64,000 nucleotides of DNA from Rhabditophanes sp. KR3021 (Eukaryota; Nematoda; Chromadorea; Rhabditida; Alloionematidae): NCBI GenBank assembly GCA_963281155.1, contig CAUJLY010000002.1, positions 4,588,001 to 4,652,000 of the forward strand, written 5' to 3'. Under the pieces are notes generated by a model. That model was not told the DNA's origin. It did not search any database and saw nothing but the letters and a program-made list of their open reading frames with translations. The position numbers and the translations under genes are program-made. This document shows positions 1 to 15,100 of the stretch, piece by piece. Positions within the stretch are counted from its first letter, which is position 1. The number at the start of each line of letters is the position of its first letter.

Positions 1-166
1 GAGATAAAGGAGTATAAGCTCATTAATGTTTGTTATCGTTGCACGATCAATAAGATGGTTCCTGGCTGGTTACTATTGAAAATGATCATGAATAAATATT
101 ATGAAGTAATATAAGCTCTCAAATATTATATTACACAAGAGATCGAAAGGGGGAATGGAGTCATTT
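1..166 (-). other. 3' flank of the ZFHX gene
   Basis: This is sequence downstream of the stop codon of the zinc-finger homeobox gene (TGA at 169-167 on the minus strand). It presumably belongs to the 3' untranslated region. I see no canonical minus-strand AATAAA here, so the polyadenylation site may lie beyond the window edge. No other feature is visible. Confidence 0.5.
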
Positions 167-3100
167 TCACTTTTTGAGAAGTACGGAATTTCGAGCTGAA
201 ACGTGGCCAGGTGTTTCACAGTGGGCTTTGTATTCAACTTGTGAGCCGAAACGCGATTCACACTTGCTACATTCAATGTGTGTTTGGATTAATTTAAAGA
301 CTGTGTCAACTCCTGTGCAAACTAATTGCTGGTGATTTTTGAGTAATTCATTTGACTGGAAAACATTTCGACAGCTGATGCAGCACCAACCGGTCTCAAG
401 ATTCTTTTTTAATGAGCATTTGAAGTCGATGGGTGACACTTTTGATTCAAGACTTTCGTAGGGAAGTCCATCTTGAGTAAAGACAGTAGAATGGGCTCCT
501 TTGTCAATGTCGCTATTTATTTGAGCCATTACACTTTCATTTATTTGCAAAAGTTTAATTGGCGTTCCAAACAAATTTTGACCCATCATCATGTTAGGAA
601 AGCCGGCATTGCCTAGTCCATACATCAAACTAAAAGACAAAGCTGGATCAATGGTAGCAGGAGTTTCTCCTCTATCAGCAGAAGTCTTTTTCTTGGATCC
701 ACTTCCACTGCTCCTTCCTTCACCCTTCTCCAAAAGGGAAGCTAAGCTATTTTTGAATGACGGTGAAGATTCACTATTGTCAGAACTTAAACTTTTGATT
801 TTGTTGATGTGCTGTGCTGTGAAAATGTGATCTTGCATACTTGTATTTGTTTGATTGTAGTTGACATTGCACAAGTCACACTTTTGTGAAGTACTTTCTA
901 AAAAAGCAGCGTCTGAATCGTCTAGTCCGGAAGCTCTCTTTTTTCTATAAAAAGATGTAATCAAATATGTATATGAAAACGAAAAATAATGCAACAAATA
1001 TTTTAAATGTAAACAAACCTTGAAGCTCTTTTGTTCTGAAAATAGACTTGCACCACACGCTTATGAAGACCAATTGAAGCACCTAAAGCTTCGCATTCAG
1101 CCATACTTGGAGTTTTGTAGTCGTTAAAAATACTCGTCATTACATGAACTTGTAAAGGTGAAAGATGAGTTCTGTATCTTTTAGAATTATTCATTGAAGA
1201 TGGAGATGTAGATCTTAAGTGGGATAATGATCTGGGGGCTCTGGTTGAAGTGGTACCTCCTGGGGAAATAGAATTGGAAACACTATATTCGACAGTGTTA
1301 TCTTCGGTATCACTGCTATTATTGCCATCAGATCCATTACGTTGAAGGGTTGTTGATAAGTCTAAGGGGAATGTTGATAGCATAGAAAAGGGATTGGCCG
1401 CTGAAAAGTTAGCGTTTTCCTCCCCGGAGTTGTCCTCATCATCTTCGGTGATATCTGGGTAGGAATCTAATGTAAAGCAGGATAGGAGTGGAATCTCACT
1501 ATGATTCGCATTGATGTGAGCTGTTAGTGTTTCCTTACTGTAAAACGGAGCCTTACATATCATGCATCTTTTGCGAAACAAACTTTCTCTTTCTTTGCTT
1601 TTAAACTATAAAGCAATGGTTATAGTGATAAATACAACGTAATGACGATAGTTATTACCGTCTCGTGATTTTTTAATTAGAAGCAATAGTAAAAGTGTGA
1701 TAGTAATATAGTATTTATTGGTTTTGTAAAAAACGTACCAAATTAAGCATGGCTTCACTTTTATCCTTAGCAATCATTTGGAAAAAATCATCCTGGCTAG
1801 GAGTAGACTCGGTAGCGGTTGCATTTAATTTTTTGGCAAGTAAAGCGTCAATTCCGGTGTTGCCTAGTAACGAAGCACCATTTACGATACTCATTAATTG
1901 GCTTGACATCGAGGAAGCTTCGGCTTTGTCGTTTTCACTTAAATTTTCGTCAACGAATTTGTTGTCTTTTTTCAATGATTGGTCGTCATCTTTGTAGCAG
2001 GAGTTGTGTTGATGCTGAATTAATTCGTAGTAACGCTGGAAGACGATGTTGCATCTTTTACATTGAAAGTTAGCACCAGGTGTTTTTACGTATCTAAACA
2101 ATTAAATAAGGTCAAAAATTTTAAATATTAAAGCCTTACCGATTTTCAATTCTGTCGTTGCTGTTATCATTGACATTATGCTTTTCATACATTTTTCTTC
2201 TTAAAAGTATAATTATAAGGAAATAGATGGTCTGGGTACCGTGATTGGCGTGAATTAAGCCAAATCGGTCAAATAAAATTAATTTTTCTGTCTCATTATA
2301 TGCTTATGTAAATCTTTATCAATGTTATGGGTCTGTCAGTGGTTGCTCGAGAGCTTAATCAGATGATTATTAACTTTTGAAATAGACTGTTATTTAAAAC
2401 AAAATCTATGCAAAATCGTATCCTACTGTTTTCTATTGTTTTGGCAGTCATATTTGGAGAATTAATATCAGTGATTGTTTTTGGTATGAACCATCTAATA
2501 CCTAATGCAAGGCAACGTATTTTTAAGTAAAGTATAGCTATATTATATGTTTTTTTAATGCAAGGAACCAATACTTACTTGCCCTGCCGTGAATTTTGGA
2601 ACCATACTACAATTACTCTTGGGGATAATTGGAGTTTCTTAGACAGCATCTCCAAATCGTCATCTAAAAAAGAGAATATCAGTATATATGTAGGAATATA
2701 TCTGTATCTTAAAATATACTTTGATAAAAATCAGCACAGCAGTATATACATTAGCGCTGATTTAAATTAAAAGTCCAAAAATACAAATGCCCTTATATTA
2801 TACCTTTAGGATATGGTTGTTTTAAGAAGAACTCCCTCATGGTTCTTAGTTGAAAATCAGTAAAACGAGTCCGGTTAGCTCTTCTGCCTGATGCACTTGA
2901 CATTGGCATTGAGTTGTTTTGAGAATTATGAGATGGAGTGTTTGCGGAAGACGAACTAGAATTTGTTGACAAATTACTACCACTCATAGCTAATGGATTT
3001 AAAGACGCTAACATGTCGGTAGGTGGTCTCAATGCATTATTGAAAAATAAGGCAAATGGATTTTGCATTGCAGCAGCTGCAGCTGCCAGAGCATTGCCAT

Positions 3101-6100
3101 GGAACATAGCTTCGATGGATGGTGTGTTTGAAGTGGATGAATTAAGTTGAGAAGATGTGACAGTCGATAAAAGTGACGGTAATGAATTGATACCACCTTC
3201 ATTGATAATGCTGTCTGACTTCTCTTTACCGCTTATCAGTAGAGAAGATGATGGTCCAGCTGTAAGCTTCGTGTCATTAGTTACACTGGACTCTTTATCG
3301 AAGGAAAGTAATAGAGAAGAAGTACTGTTTGTACTTTTTTCATCTTCATCGTCCATTAGATCTTTGTGTTCACGCTTTAAAGCCACCACCTTTGTTTCGC
3401 CAGTTTTTTCATAGGCATCCAAGTCAATACCCATTTGGGGAGGCACATTGAAGTTGTAAGGTGAATCCTTGTCTCTTTGTCGTTCCTTAAACAGTGTATT
3501 TCTAAACCAATGCTTGATTACTTTTTCAGCTAATCCTGCCTTTACACTCATCTCCTTAATTTGAACTTCCGATGGGGAGTTATTAATGTCAAAATATTGC
3601 CTTAAAATTTTCAATTGATCATCTGTGATTCTGGTGCGCGCTCGTTTTTGAGGCGAGTTTGCTGATGCATTAGCCATATTAACCAAAGAATGGAGTGATT
3701 GCGTAGATGATGATGAAAGTGGATTGATAGACAACGGATTAGTAACGCTGTTACCAGACAACAAGTCTTGGCTTCCATTTAACATCGACATCATCTGAGG
3801 TGTGAACATATTAAAATTGTTCAGCATCGAAACCATCGCGATTCTCGAATTTATATCCATAGCTAATGGATTTTGGGAAGTGAGATTTTCTAAAGTGGAA
3901 AAAACTATTAAAATAATTAAATTTTATTACCTAGAAAGCTATTAAAATTATTAATTTTTCTTACCTAGATTGGAATAATCCCTATCAGCAGTATCAAGTT
4001 TTGGCGTAGATGAGGCGGAAGAAGTTTGTGATACTTCCCCATTGCCTTCCTCATCGTCTTCTTCTTCCTTAATCCTTTTGATAGAGTCAGGGACATCGTT
4101 TGGACCAGGTGACATCGAAGCTTTTCTTTTTAACGAACTTGTCACGGAAGAATCTTTACTATTATCTACACCGTCATCACGGCTTTCTTGACTATTTTCT
4201 TTGTCTTCCAACAATATCAATGCTCTGCGAAGTCTTTCACAAAAAGCAACTACCACATCCGTGGGAATATCATCGTCAAAATGGATCTGAAAACAAATAG
4301 ACACACATTATTATCACATTTATTAACTTATACAATAAAATTCCCATGTTATTAAAGTCAAAAACTTTTCCTAACAATCCAAATTATTATAGTCAAAAGT
4401 TTAGCAAATTTGAAAGTACAAAGTTGATGAATTAAATTGTACAATTTTATAAATTGAAAGTATAAAATTTGATGAATTTAAAAATACAAAGGAATATAAT
4501 TGTACTTTACTTACCTTTTGGTGATGCAAACGTAGTGCTAAGATTGAAGGAAAAGAAATGTGACAAGTCGAACAATCGACCTTTGAAATTTCTTCAATTG
4601 TCTCTGAGGATAATCGGACAATTTTAGTCTTAATAGAATCTATTTCTCCACCACAAGCTGCGATTTGATCCGTGATTTCTGAGAAACCAAACACATTTAA
4701 CATGTCGACGAAGTCAACTGAATTGGAAGGAAATGGATTACTTTCCATGGCGCAATTTTTGTTTGCCATCAAAGAATTAGTGGTACTTGAGTTTGAATTA
4801 TTATTACTGACTAATTGATTTAGCCCTCCTAGCATATTAAATACTGCAATTGCGTTTTGTTGCTGCTGATGTTCCTTAACCATTGAGGCGAAGGCCTGCA
4901 AAAAATAAACCTAATTAAAAAGGTAATTAGAATTTGTTTGATTTGTTAAGTAACCCAATAACGCAATAATCTAATCATTCAATACGAAATGTTCGCCTTA
5001 AATGAACGCCGAAGATGTGTAATTAAATAAATAATTACGATAATCGAAGGTATACAAAAATGAACACAAATTATAGTGAAATAATGGGGATGCTAAATTT
5101 TAAATGCATTATTATTCAATATTAGTTACTTAATGCTGTTATATTATTTATTTACTTTTACAAAATTATGATCAATTACTACTAGTTGATATATTATGTT
5201 ATTGTATCAACTCAATACTATATCTATAAATATGTATGTATAATGCTATCATAATTGTACTGCACAATTAAATGTCATAATTATGCTACCTACCAAGTTA
5301 AACGTGATAAAACTTAAAAAAATACAAAACTGTAAAAATCTCAAAATTATAAACATATAGAATTGCTAAAATATTATAGAACTGATGAAATAATATAGAA
5401 TGGGTTAAATATTAGAGATCTGGTGAAATAATATAGAATTGGTGAATATGAGGTTGAAATTGTGAAAAATATTGAATTATCAAATCATAAAGTGATTAAT
5501 AGATGATACCACTACTACAATAACAACAAAAAATAATAATATTTGTCAGCTACAAAAATATGTACACTAAATTATTATGTCTATGGAAGTTATGGTAAAA
5601 TAAAGAAGTTTAAGTGGGTACGAATTGAAGCAATAGGTGCAGTCAAAAGTTAATTACTTATTGCCTGCATTTGCTCTGTCTGTCTATTCGCTCAATTCAT
5701 TAAAAGTCGCTAAAACTCTTCAAATAAATATATTCTTTCTTTTACATTTTAAAATAAAAAATAGTCATTTTTCACCTCAAAAGGAGTGAACAATGTTCGC
5801 GTTAATTGGTGAGTATTTCAAATAATTATATGGTATAGTATATCAAACTTGTGTATTAAATGTGGCTACATATGGCGATATATTATTCCCCTTTAGAAAG
5901 TTGCTGTATCGTGAATATATTGCAGGTATATACAATAGACACGATGTAATGATTAAATAATATAAATACGCACAAAAAACAACTTGGCAAAATGTACCAG
6001 CCTTTAATTCAGCCATCCTCAATTGTCAAACAAAAAAATGAATTTGCATTTGAGGTTCATATAATAATTAGTCATTATAACAGACGACACCACTACACAT

Positions 6101-9100
6101 ATTACGCAAATGAAGAGTTGCAAAAAATGGAGAGTATCACATCAAATAAAACCATGAAATAAAGAGTATATAACAGGTGTGTGCCTTTTCTCAATAATTA
6201 TTATTTAACAACAAAATAGCCAAATTATAATTGACTATATACCTATTCAGTATACTGTCATTATGTTGATGAATTTAAGCCCATGACTTTATTGTCATAA
6301 ACACTCATTAAGCTCAAATTAAATACCTCTAAAATCAAAAGATCTTCATAGACTATTTTAAAACGAGGTATGTATGTTGTAATAATTACTCAAATTACAG
6401 ACAAAATCTTCCACAACCATTCGATCTTTTTAGTTTCTCATTTTTAAATACTATTTATATTATTTTTACCATTTCCACCATTTATACTATTTAGATAGCG
6501 CAATTCATAAAGGAAAAGGTCTGCTCAACACCAAATTGCTTCTAAACTTTTATGGTCGTAATGGAAATTTTAATTAGTCGGCAATATCATCATTGTCATT
6601 ATCATCAACGATTGCTGATCAAACCAAATATATTATTTTTTCAAATTGTTAGGGAACAAAAAAGTTTTCATTATCCTTATAGGCAACAACCATTTAATGA
6701 GCAACCAACCTCCTTATTATGTTTGAGGGGGTTTTGGAGGTAATAGCTTGACAAATAAGCGGTAACCTTGAGGTGCATCAATAAATAATTACATATAGAT
6801 ATACGATAATTATTCAATTCATTAAGGATAAATATACACATTTGTGATTTTGGGCAAGGACCAGCTGTTAACATTTGATGTTGTTACCTTTATAAATATG
6901 CATATGGCTTTATTGTTCAAGGGATAGGTTATATGTAACAACTACTAAAAAAGTACAAATCTACTATCTAAATATCTACCCATATCTGGTAGGGAGTGTG
7001 TATTTTGATAATCGTGAGACAGATCCCAGCAATATCAATTAATATACGTGCAACTAATTTGCAGCCAATTCCATACAAATAACGGTATAATATGGGAATA
7101 TAGATAGATGCATATAAAAATCAAAATCATACAGATAGTAAATATATGGAACCTGATTAAGAGTTGTTGATTGGTAAAATTATTAAATTTGTTTAATTTT
7201 AGTAATCAAACACAAAAGAAATTTGAGGCGAGTTACACTTTCATGTATAATATGAAATGACACTCTGCTCTTTGAAGGGGGTGAATAAACAAGGTAGGGG
7301 GTATAAAGGATTATTGTAAACTGTTTTGTCTTTTATTTTATTGTATTTGGTGATTATTATTAATAAATTATTAATAAACAGTATTAATAAACATTATAAT
7401 AAAGAGACTATTAATAACCATTACTAAATAAATTCAAATTGTATGTAGTGAGGACTTATTACTAGTCGTCAATTATTACTAGTGGTTTCATGGTACTTGA
7501 TTAAACGTATCATAAAAGGAATTGATTTTCATTAAAGGCCATCACCACTCCCTTTCTTCATTGAAGTTCAGCCGAATTTGGTTTAAAGGTTTAATTTGGT
7601 CACATAATGTTTGCACAATATTTAATATATTAAATGTTCAAATGCTTTAAATATATTAAAGACTCAATTGATCATACACGACCAAATCATACCAACAAAC
7701 AGAATAATCATAATAATGACTGACTAATGATATAATGGAAAAATTAAAACATTATCGTTGATGACGATTCTTTTAATACAAAATTTTGATGTACCTGCGA
7801 TTCCAAATAAATAAATCCACATACTAAATCTATACAAATAATTATTTATATATGAATAATTGTATACATGGTTTGTGATTTGACTTCATTGCATGTAATT
7901 GTGTATAATTTCATGTAATTTCAAATAATTTATTTAATATAATTTAAATATAATCAACCAAATAGAAGACAAAAGTTTCTATGTTTTAACGTCAACTACA
8001 TTAAATCTAATATTAATTTTATAATACACTGTAATTTTAATGGGCAAAGAACTCTCATCAAAAGAATAAAGGGGTGAAGTTGCGATATGAAAAAAGTTTT
8101 GATAATAATGATGAGCAAAACATAATAAAAAATAAACTACTAACTAAAATTGAGATATAAATACAAATTGAAATGTATTGGTAGTGACAATTTAATTTGT
8201 ATAAACTACTAACTAATTATGACGATGTAGTAAAAAGCATACCAGGTTCTTCTCCTGTGGTGGTTAAGTAATAGAAGTAATGTAAGTAATAATGGTGTTA
8301 CTAAGGGAGGCTAGATATATTTTATAATTTATATATGCATTCATATGTATATTCTCTTAAATTAAAAAAATGTTTTGCTCGTTATAGTTAGGGTGATAGT
8401 GATTATGTGAGTGCATTAATTTTAGGATAAACAATTTTGGACGGCCGCGGTGCCTGTAATTATGAAATTAGTTGGTAGACTTTAATTATAGTCAAAGCCC
8501 GGTTACTGTTAACTTTCAAATAAATAAAATGAGGGATCAAAATTTAAGGCAATCATTCATTTTTTTTATTGTCACTAAATGTATTATAATTTTATTCTCA
8601 ATTTATATTGTCAATATATTATGGTTAATTGGAAAGGTTTGAAATAAATGAGGATACTCAAATTCATCTTTATTTAATCGGCAAATATGGTGGTGATGAT
8701 AAATTTGGAAAAAGGAATTAATTTGATCATTAATTCAAACACATTCTCACATGTTTGCTTACTCTACAATGATCCACCAAGCTAAATAATTTATTCTTTT
8801 TTGTGTAATATAATGGATATAAATAAGTACATAATGTGCATTTGCAAATTTATTCAATCTCAAAAAGTAATAAAATAATTGAAGAATTAAAAATGCCGTA
8901 ACGAACATTTCAATTTGTCAATCATAATCGGCGATTGTTTGCGGATATTTTAATGGATAATACTATATTCATTAACATAAATTTTATTAATACAATTTGT
9001 ATTTATTTGAAGAAAGAGATTAATCTAATTGACGAAAACATAGCTTCCAAATGTAAATAGAGATGTCAAATTATTTTTTTAATTTATTTCATTGTTGTTA

Positions 9101-12100
9101 TTATTATTGCATGTATAATTGATAAAATATTAACTCGTTAACTTATCAAATTTAGACATGTGAATATAGAAAGTGATTAAATGATTACTTTAATTGTGTT
9201 ATAATTTAAACACAATTCCAACATAATTTGAGCATAATTTTAATATTATTTAATATCACTTAATATTATTTAATGTAATTTTTGGGAAGGGTCCTATTGT
9301 TGGCATTGAAGTAAGTTGCTTACTACAGAAGGTACATAGAATGGTAAAGCTAATGGTTGTCAAAATTATACATAAAAGATGGTTAATTATTATTGTTGGT
9401 TAAAATTACATTATTTTTACACTGACAGAAGGCCGCCTTTTAAAAGCAATTTTTTGGCTCAAATTTCAGGTAATGAATATGGTGAGGTTGTTTTGTATAA
9501 GGTAATTTAACAAGGTCGCGCCAATCTATGCAAAACGAGCCATATCCATATCAATAGTAGTAAAGTAGTAATTGGAAGAAAGTGTTATGAAGCATGACTG
9601 ATTTGATCAGGCACCAAATAATTTTAAGTAATTTTAAATAATTCGAAATAATTCGAAATAATTTTAAGTATAATTTGAGGAGAAAAGAGTAAGAAATTAA
9701 ATTTATTTAATTTGAGGGTGAATCAAAGGGAGTCACAAAATTGTTTTATCACCATTTAATGGCGTAGCATTGTGAGGAAAGGCGTGAGTTATTTAATGAG
9801 CAAGACTAGCTTTCAGCCATAATTTGTATATGATTAAATCGTAAAAAATCAAAACGTCAAATGTTGACATTAACCAAAGCGAGAGACCCTGATATGATCG
9901 GGGTTCTTTTTTGTGTGATTAAAAATATTATTTCTAAACAATATAAAGCATCATCATACAAATGATAGAATTAGTCTCATGATACTCTTCTTTTAAATTT
10001 GTCTTTCAATCAACTTTAACTAACAATTTAACTATCAATCTAACTAACGATAGTCGTAAAAATAATAATCATAATATCACAATCACTACTAAATATGCCT
10101 TCATCAATGAGTATCTAAACGATTTATTATATTTGAAAGTATTACAAATTTTGACTAAAAAGTCCAAAGACATATACCATGGCCCATTTATTTTTAAAAT
10201 ATCAAGTTTCACATTTGCGTTACCCATTAATTTACCAAGCCAAACATATATAAACACATACATGCGCATTCTTAAACTAAAATTTTAATTATTCTCAAAC
10301 CATTAATTAACATCCTCAAATAAGATAACTTTTACAGTCATATTAATTACAATAATATCCCCAGTAATGGAGGAAAAATAATTTATCTCCTTATTAGAAC
10401 TCGGACTTGTTAATAATGATAATCGTAATCATTATAACCACAATCATATTAATGACAATAGTATTAATATTAAACTAATACTTATTTGTATTTATTTAAA
10501 ATATGGCATTGAAATACTAATGAAATGTAATCAAAAGCCATCATATAATATCGTCACACACATATCCAAACCTATTGTTATGCACCTTTAGAAAAGGTGT
10601 CCCGATTAATAACTAAGTAGTAATATATTTTAGTAACATCCAATAAATAATGAATAAATAAAAGGCTCATATATCTGGTCGATTCACTCACATCCAAGTG
10701 ATTATGTTTATTTGACAAAAGTTAATGCAAATTATTTGATTATTAATTTGAATGAATAATAGATGTAATAAATGGAATGAAGCAATATTGGGCTATATTT
10801 AGGAATTAATATATTAGGTGATTGCCAAAGATACTATACACCTATTGAGATAAATTAGCGTATTTACTATTTGAAGTAATCACGCTTCACATGATTTCAT
10901 AATACATTTAGTACTTTAATATTCAAACTTGGAAAATGTAAATGTTATTACAGAATCTTTTATCAGATAAATAAGTGAGTGAGTGCTATTATTATTAATA
11001 ATAATAAAAATATATAAATTGAGATGATTAGTAAATAGTTGTAAATAAATTAGTTAGGTTTTTAGTACAATTCACAAATATTTCTAAATGTTTTCAAACA
11101 AATTTTAGAATACCTTTGAAAGTATTTTTATTTGTTTGAGAGTTGAGTCTTTGTATGTTAATAAACAATTATAAAATTGGTTAAAAAAGCCGTTTGGGTA
11201 AAATGAATTGGTTGGTTGTGAGCGAAATTTAAAAATTAGTAGGCGTTCCTTTTAATATAAATCATTTAAATCATCTAAATTCATCATTATATTGCAAAGT
11301 ACTAAGTTTATGTATTTATGAATTATAAAAGTTAAGAGTTAGAGAATAGAATTAAAAATTTGTGGTCTTTAATAGGATTAATGGCAAGGCAGTCCTTTTG
11401 TGGTTAAGTGAAATAGAGAGGTGTCAAGTCATCATGCAAAAAGCTAGATGTATAAATTTATAAATGGTTAAAAGGCTCAAATTATTTTGTTATTATGATA
11501 GGACAAAAGAAGTTGTGAGCAAACAAAAAGAAAAAGGCTCTGCCTCATAAATTTAAATCCAATAAACAGATTAAATTATTTAGGCTGGTTGGAAGGACGA
11601 AAAGTTCAAGAAGTTTGCTCTTAATCCCTAATAAATCGACTTTGAAATAATAAAATTTAAAACTAACCTTTTCATTAAGCAATGTGCTCCCAATAGAGTT
11701 CTTGCTTTCAGAGACCTTTCTTGTGGAATCATCTTCGGGTGTGGTAAATACTGGCAGATCAGCTGATACTTCACCGGAAGACACAAGTTCAGGAAGTCGG
11801 TTGAGTTGTAGGGAATGAGACAATGAGTTCAAGTGGCCGTCTAATGTTGATGGACCACTGAAACCAATACAACAGATGTTGCATTTATATCCGCTTCCAG
11901 AACCACCCGTATCTGGCCGAGGCGACAGAGGAGTCTTGGCCAGCGCTTCCTTCACTTCATCCGATAGCATAAAGTTGTGACTTTTTTCTTCTAACATTTT
12001 TTTGGCCTTTTCTAAATGAGTTAATGTTTGATAGTGATTAGTCAGGTTTTTCTTCGAATTGTGATCAACACTGCACAAGTCGCAATAAAAATGTGTTACA

Positions 12101-15100
12101 GCGGAGTGTGTTTCAACTTCAATTGCTGTATCAAAATTTTCTTCGCACTTTGAACAACTAAATTTGGTTGTAAACAGATGAATCACCTTATGTGAATTTA
12201 ACAAGTTTAAACTATCAAATACAACTCCACACTCTTCACATTCAAAATTTGATTTTCCTTGGCTTTTAAAAGTACTTTGTTCTTCACTACATTCAAATGT
12301 CCCTTTTTCTTCTTCCATTAACTTCTTGGAATCGTCTTCTGATTCCTCGTCTTCTAATGATTCTTTACTTTCTACAAAATATATATCAATGATTGCATTA
12401 ATTTAATCTGGTAACGTAACAAAACAAATTTAAATATGATATCACCAAGCTGTCTCATAATAATAGTATGATAACAAAATAAACTGATTATATGTAATGG
12501 AATAATTTTTATCGCTAATAGTAATTTGGTTGTCTTCCTAAAGTCAACATCAATAGACTAATTTTTTATGCTTTGTCCTATAATAACGATAACAATATTA
12601 AAAAAATAGGTTGCTGTCAAAAAGTACTAGTAAACATTAAAATATTGCGATTTCTTTTGTATATTGCAAATAATTGGTGGTCCTATCTACTACATATCAA
12701 TATTATATTTATATTTGTGCGACCATACTACTTATCTAGAATATACCTCAGCTACATACAATGTCTTTGGTAGTAATTTCGCTAATAATTCAATAGTAAT
12801 TTTAATAGCAATATTTAATGTGCTCACTAAAGTAGGAGATAATTTTTAACATAACTTATGAAGCAAACACATTTCGTTCACAATTTTCGAGACAATTTAG
12901 GACCTATTTTGTGTACACATTTTGAAATACAATTGTTAATTTTAAAGAAAAAGTACCGTATACTAATTTTAATTGCTTAACTAATTACACAATTAGCGGA
13001 ATAATTGAACGTACGAAAAAAGAACATACATTTACTCTCTTTCTTTGAAAGCCGGCAGGCCCTGCAGAAAATGTACCAACCTTCTGACTTAACTTTAACT
13101 CTAACTATTTAACAATTTAACAATTATTAATGGGTGCTACATTTTATGTTCAAATTTAATTTCTTCATTCTATGTCGTGTGTATGTAGTAGTGTCTTATC
13201 ATCACAATAAATGGTACAACAAGCCTACTACGCTGACTCTGTAGATTGTTGGTATGGAGAGAGATAAGACACGGTAAAGTGATGTTGACAGTTTAAATCA
13301 CAAATTTTTATACAAAATTCATTTAACAATTACCAACTACAAGCCACTAATATATCAATATGTAACATGTTTACCATCTTTCTTTATTCGATTTATATCA
13401 TTTACCAAAGTCAAAAGCTAACAATTTTTTCAAACTTATTTGTGCAAAAAATCGAGATTCTAAAACTTTGTTTAGAAGATTAATTTTGAAATTGTCAAAA
13501 CAAAAGCATTTATTACATTTATTGCATTTATTACATTTTTTGATGTATTTACTAAAATGAATTATAATCCTCATACCATGCAAATCTTTTGCCGTCTGTC
13601 TCTTCCCCTAAAAAGATATACTCTTTCTAAGCAAATAGAGTATAACCCTAGTAAAGTAATAATAATAGATATAACAATATAATATAGATATCACCGAATA
13701 TACTAAGGAGAATACATTTATAATTAATACTCATAGTCGAAAGCCACACATTGCTCACAATACTCATAATGCTAATAAACTAATTAAAGATCAAGCCGAT
13801 CTTTTAACAAAGATAACCTTTTGAACTGCCATATATTTAACAATCCAAACAAACAATTAAAAGGTGTTAGCGGTACCGCAATCAAATGAAAATTAATGAA
13901 TAAAGTGACTAATAAACTAATGATTCAAATTGAATAAGTATGGTTGTAATCATTATAACAATTAACCAAACCAATCAGCTTGTGATACTGGTCTTGTAAT
14001 TATTTTGAGTAAATAAGAAAAGAATTCTACAAATGTTGGTATAAACATTACTTTTAATGTGTGGAATTAACCTTACCCTATAATTTAAGTATTTAGATGG
14101 ATAGATGGAGTATATGCAATAGATCAAAAAGATGAATTCATTAAATTAAATAATTTATTTGGATGCTGCAGATACAAACCTTGCCGCGATGTTGGTGGTG
14201 GTAAGCAGTTAAAAGGCATACAATTGAGGAAGAAAACAAACTTGTCTTAATTAATGCCAAATGTATAGGAAAAAGACAATAGATGGGCTAAGTTAGTATT
14301 TTTAGGATTTTGTGTTTGCTTTTGATTATGTAGTAAAGATGACTTTTAAACTAATTGTTTTCACTTTGATGAATATGATATATGTGATGGGTGTGGTGGT
14401 GTACAATAGATGTTTGTGATATATGATGGGAAAAGCTTGGCTCTAATTTAGGTTTTTAATAGTGTCTATGAAAGTAATAGGATTATCAAGAAATAAATTA
14501 CTTTAAAAGATTAAAGCTTTAGTGGGAATGTGTTTAATAAATTCATACCTGACAGCTGGGACAGATACAATGCAATTAATATAAGTATAATCTCCTTGTA
14601 TGTAAATGAAAATGTAAATATCAAAGTGTGTATGTTTATGTGTCACTTTAATTTGAATAGGAAGTTACAAAAAAGGCCGCTAAAATGTATATTTAAATGA
14701 TTGTATATTTAATGTGTCTAAAATATAAGTAAAATCTATAGTATAAATTGCGTATGTCCATCGACACCCCAGGATCATTAGGAACGTGATAAATGGCGAC
14801 GTAAATCAAAAAGACAGTCTGATTACCATAATGAGAAATGCCAAAAATGTCTTTTGCCTAAATGTGGGCAATCAGCATTATGTTTTGACAATAATATTTA
14901 TTATGTGCTTAGAACGAGGTATTGAAATGGATATACATGAATATACAATTGGATATAAATTACCCCAAACAGTAATTAATAATATTTGGTAAACGATCAA
15001 ACATTTGAAAGCAATGGTGTAAGAAAAAGAAAGCGTTAAGTATGTAGAGAGGCAAACAATGCCATTTAATATAATAAGTATGTTAAGTTAGAAAACCTAT

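Noticed and set aside
1718..1741. Read-through after exon 2093-1739 giving LVRFLQNQ, which resembles a homeodomain helix end (VQVWFQN)
   Set aside because: It follows a good GTACGT donor and meets a stop at once. The phase-0 splice to 1605 restores the ZFHX collinearity, so the similarity is coincidental.
8436..8455. GC-rich patch GGACGGCCGCGGTGCC in an AT-rich intron
   Set aside because: Too short, with no hairpin longer than a few pairs and no gene signal. A protein-binding site cannot be argued from sequence alone.
9875..9920. GAGACCCTGATATGATCGGGGTTCTTTTTT, which looks like a bacterial intrinsic terminator
   Set aside because: The context is a eukaryotic intron and no transcription unit ends here. 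The short hairpin plus T-run is a chance resemblance.
10069..10269. 66-codon minus-strand frame in the large ZFHX intron
   Set aside because: It has an ATG, but no domain, no fit to the ZFHX exon phases, and an AT-driven residue composition.
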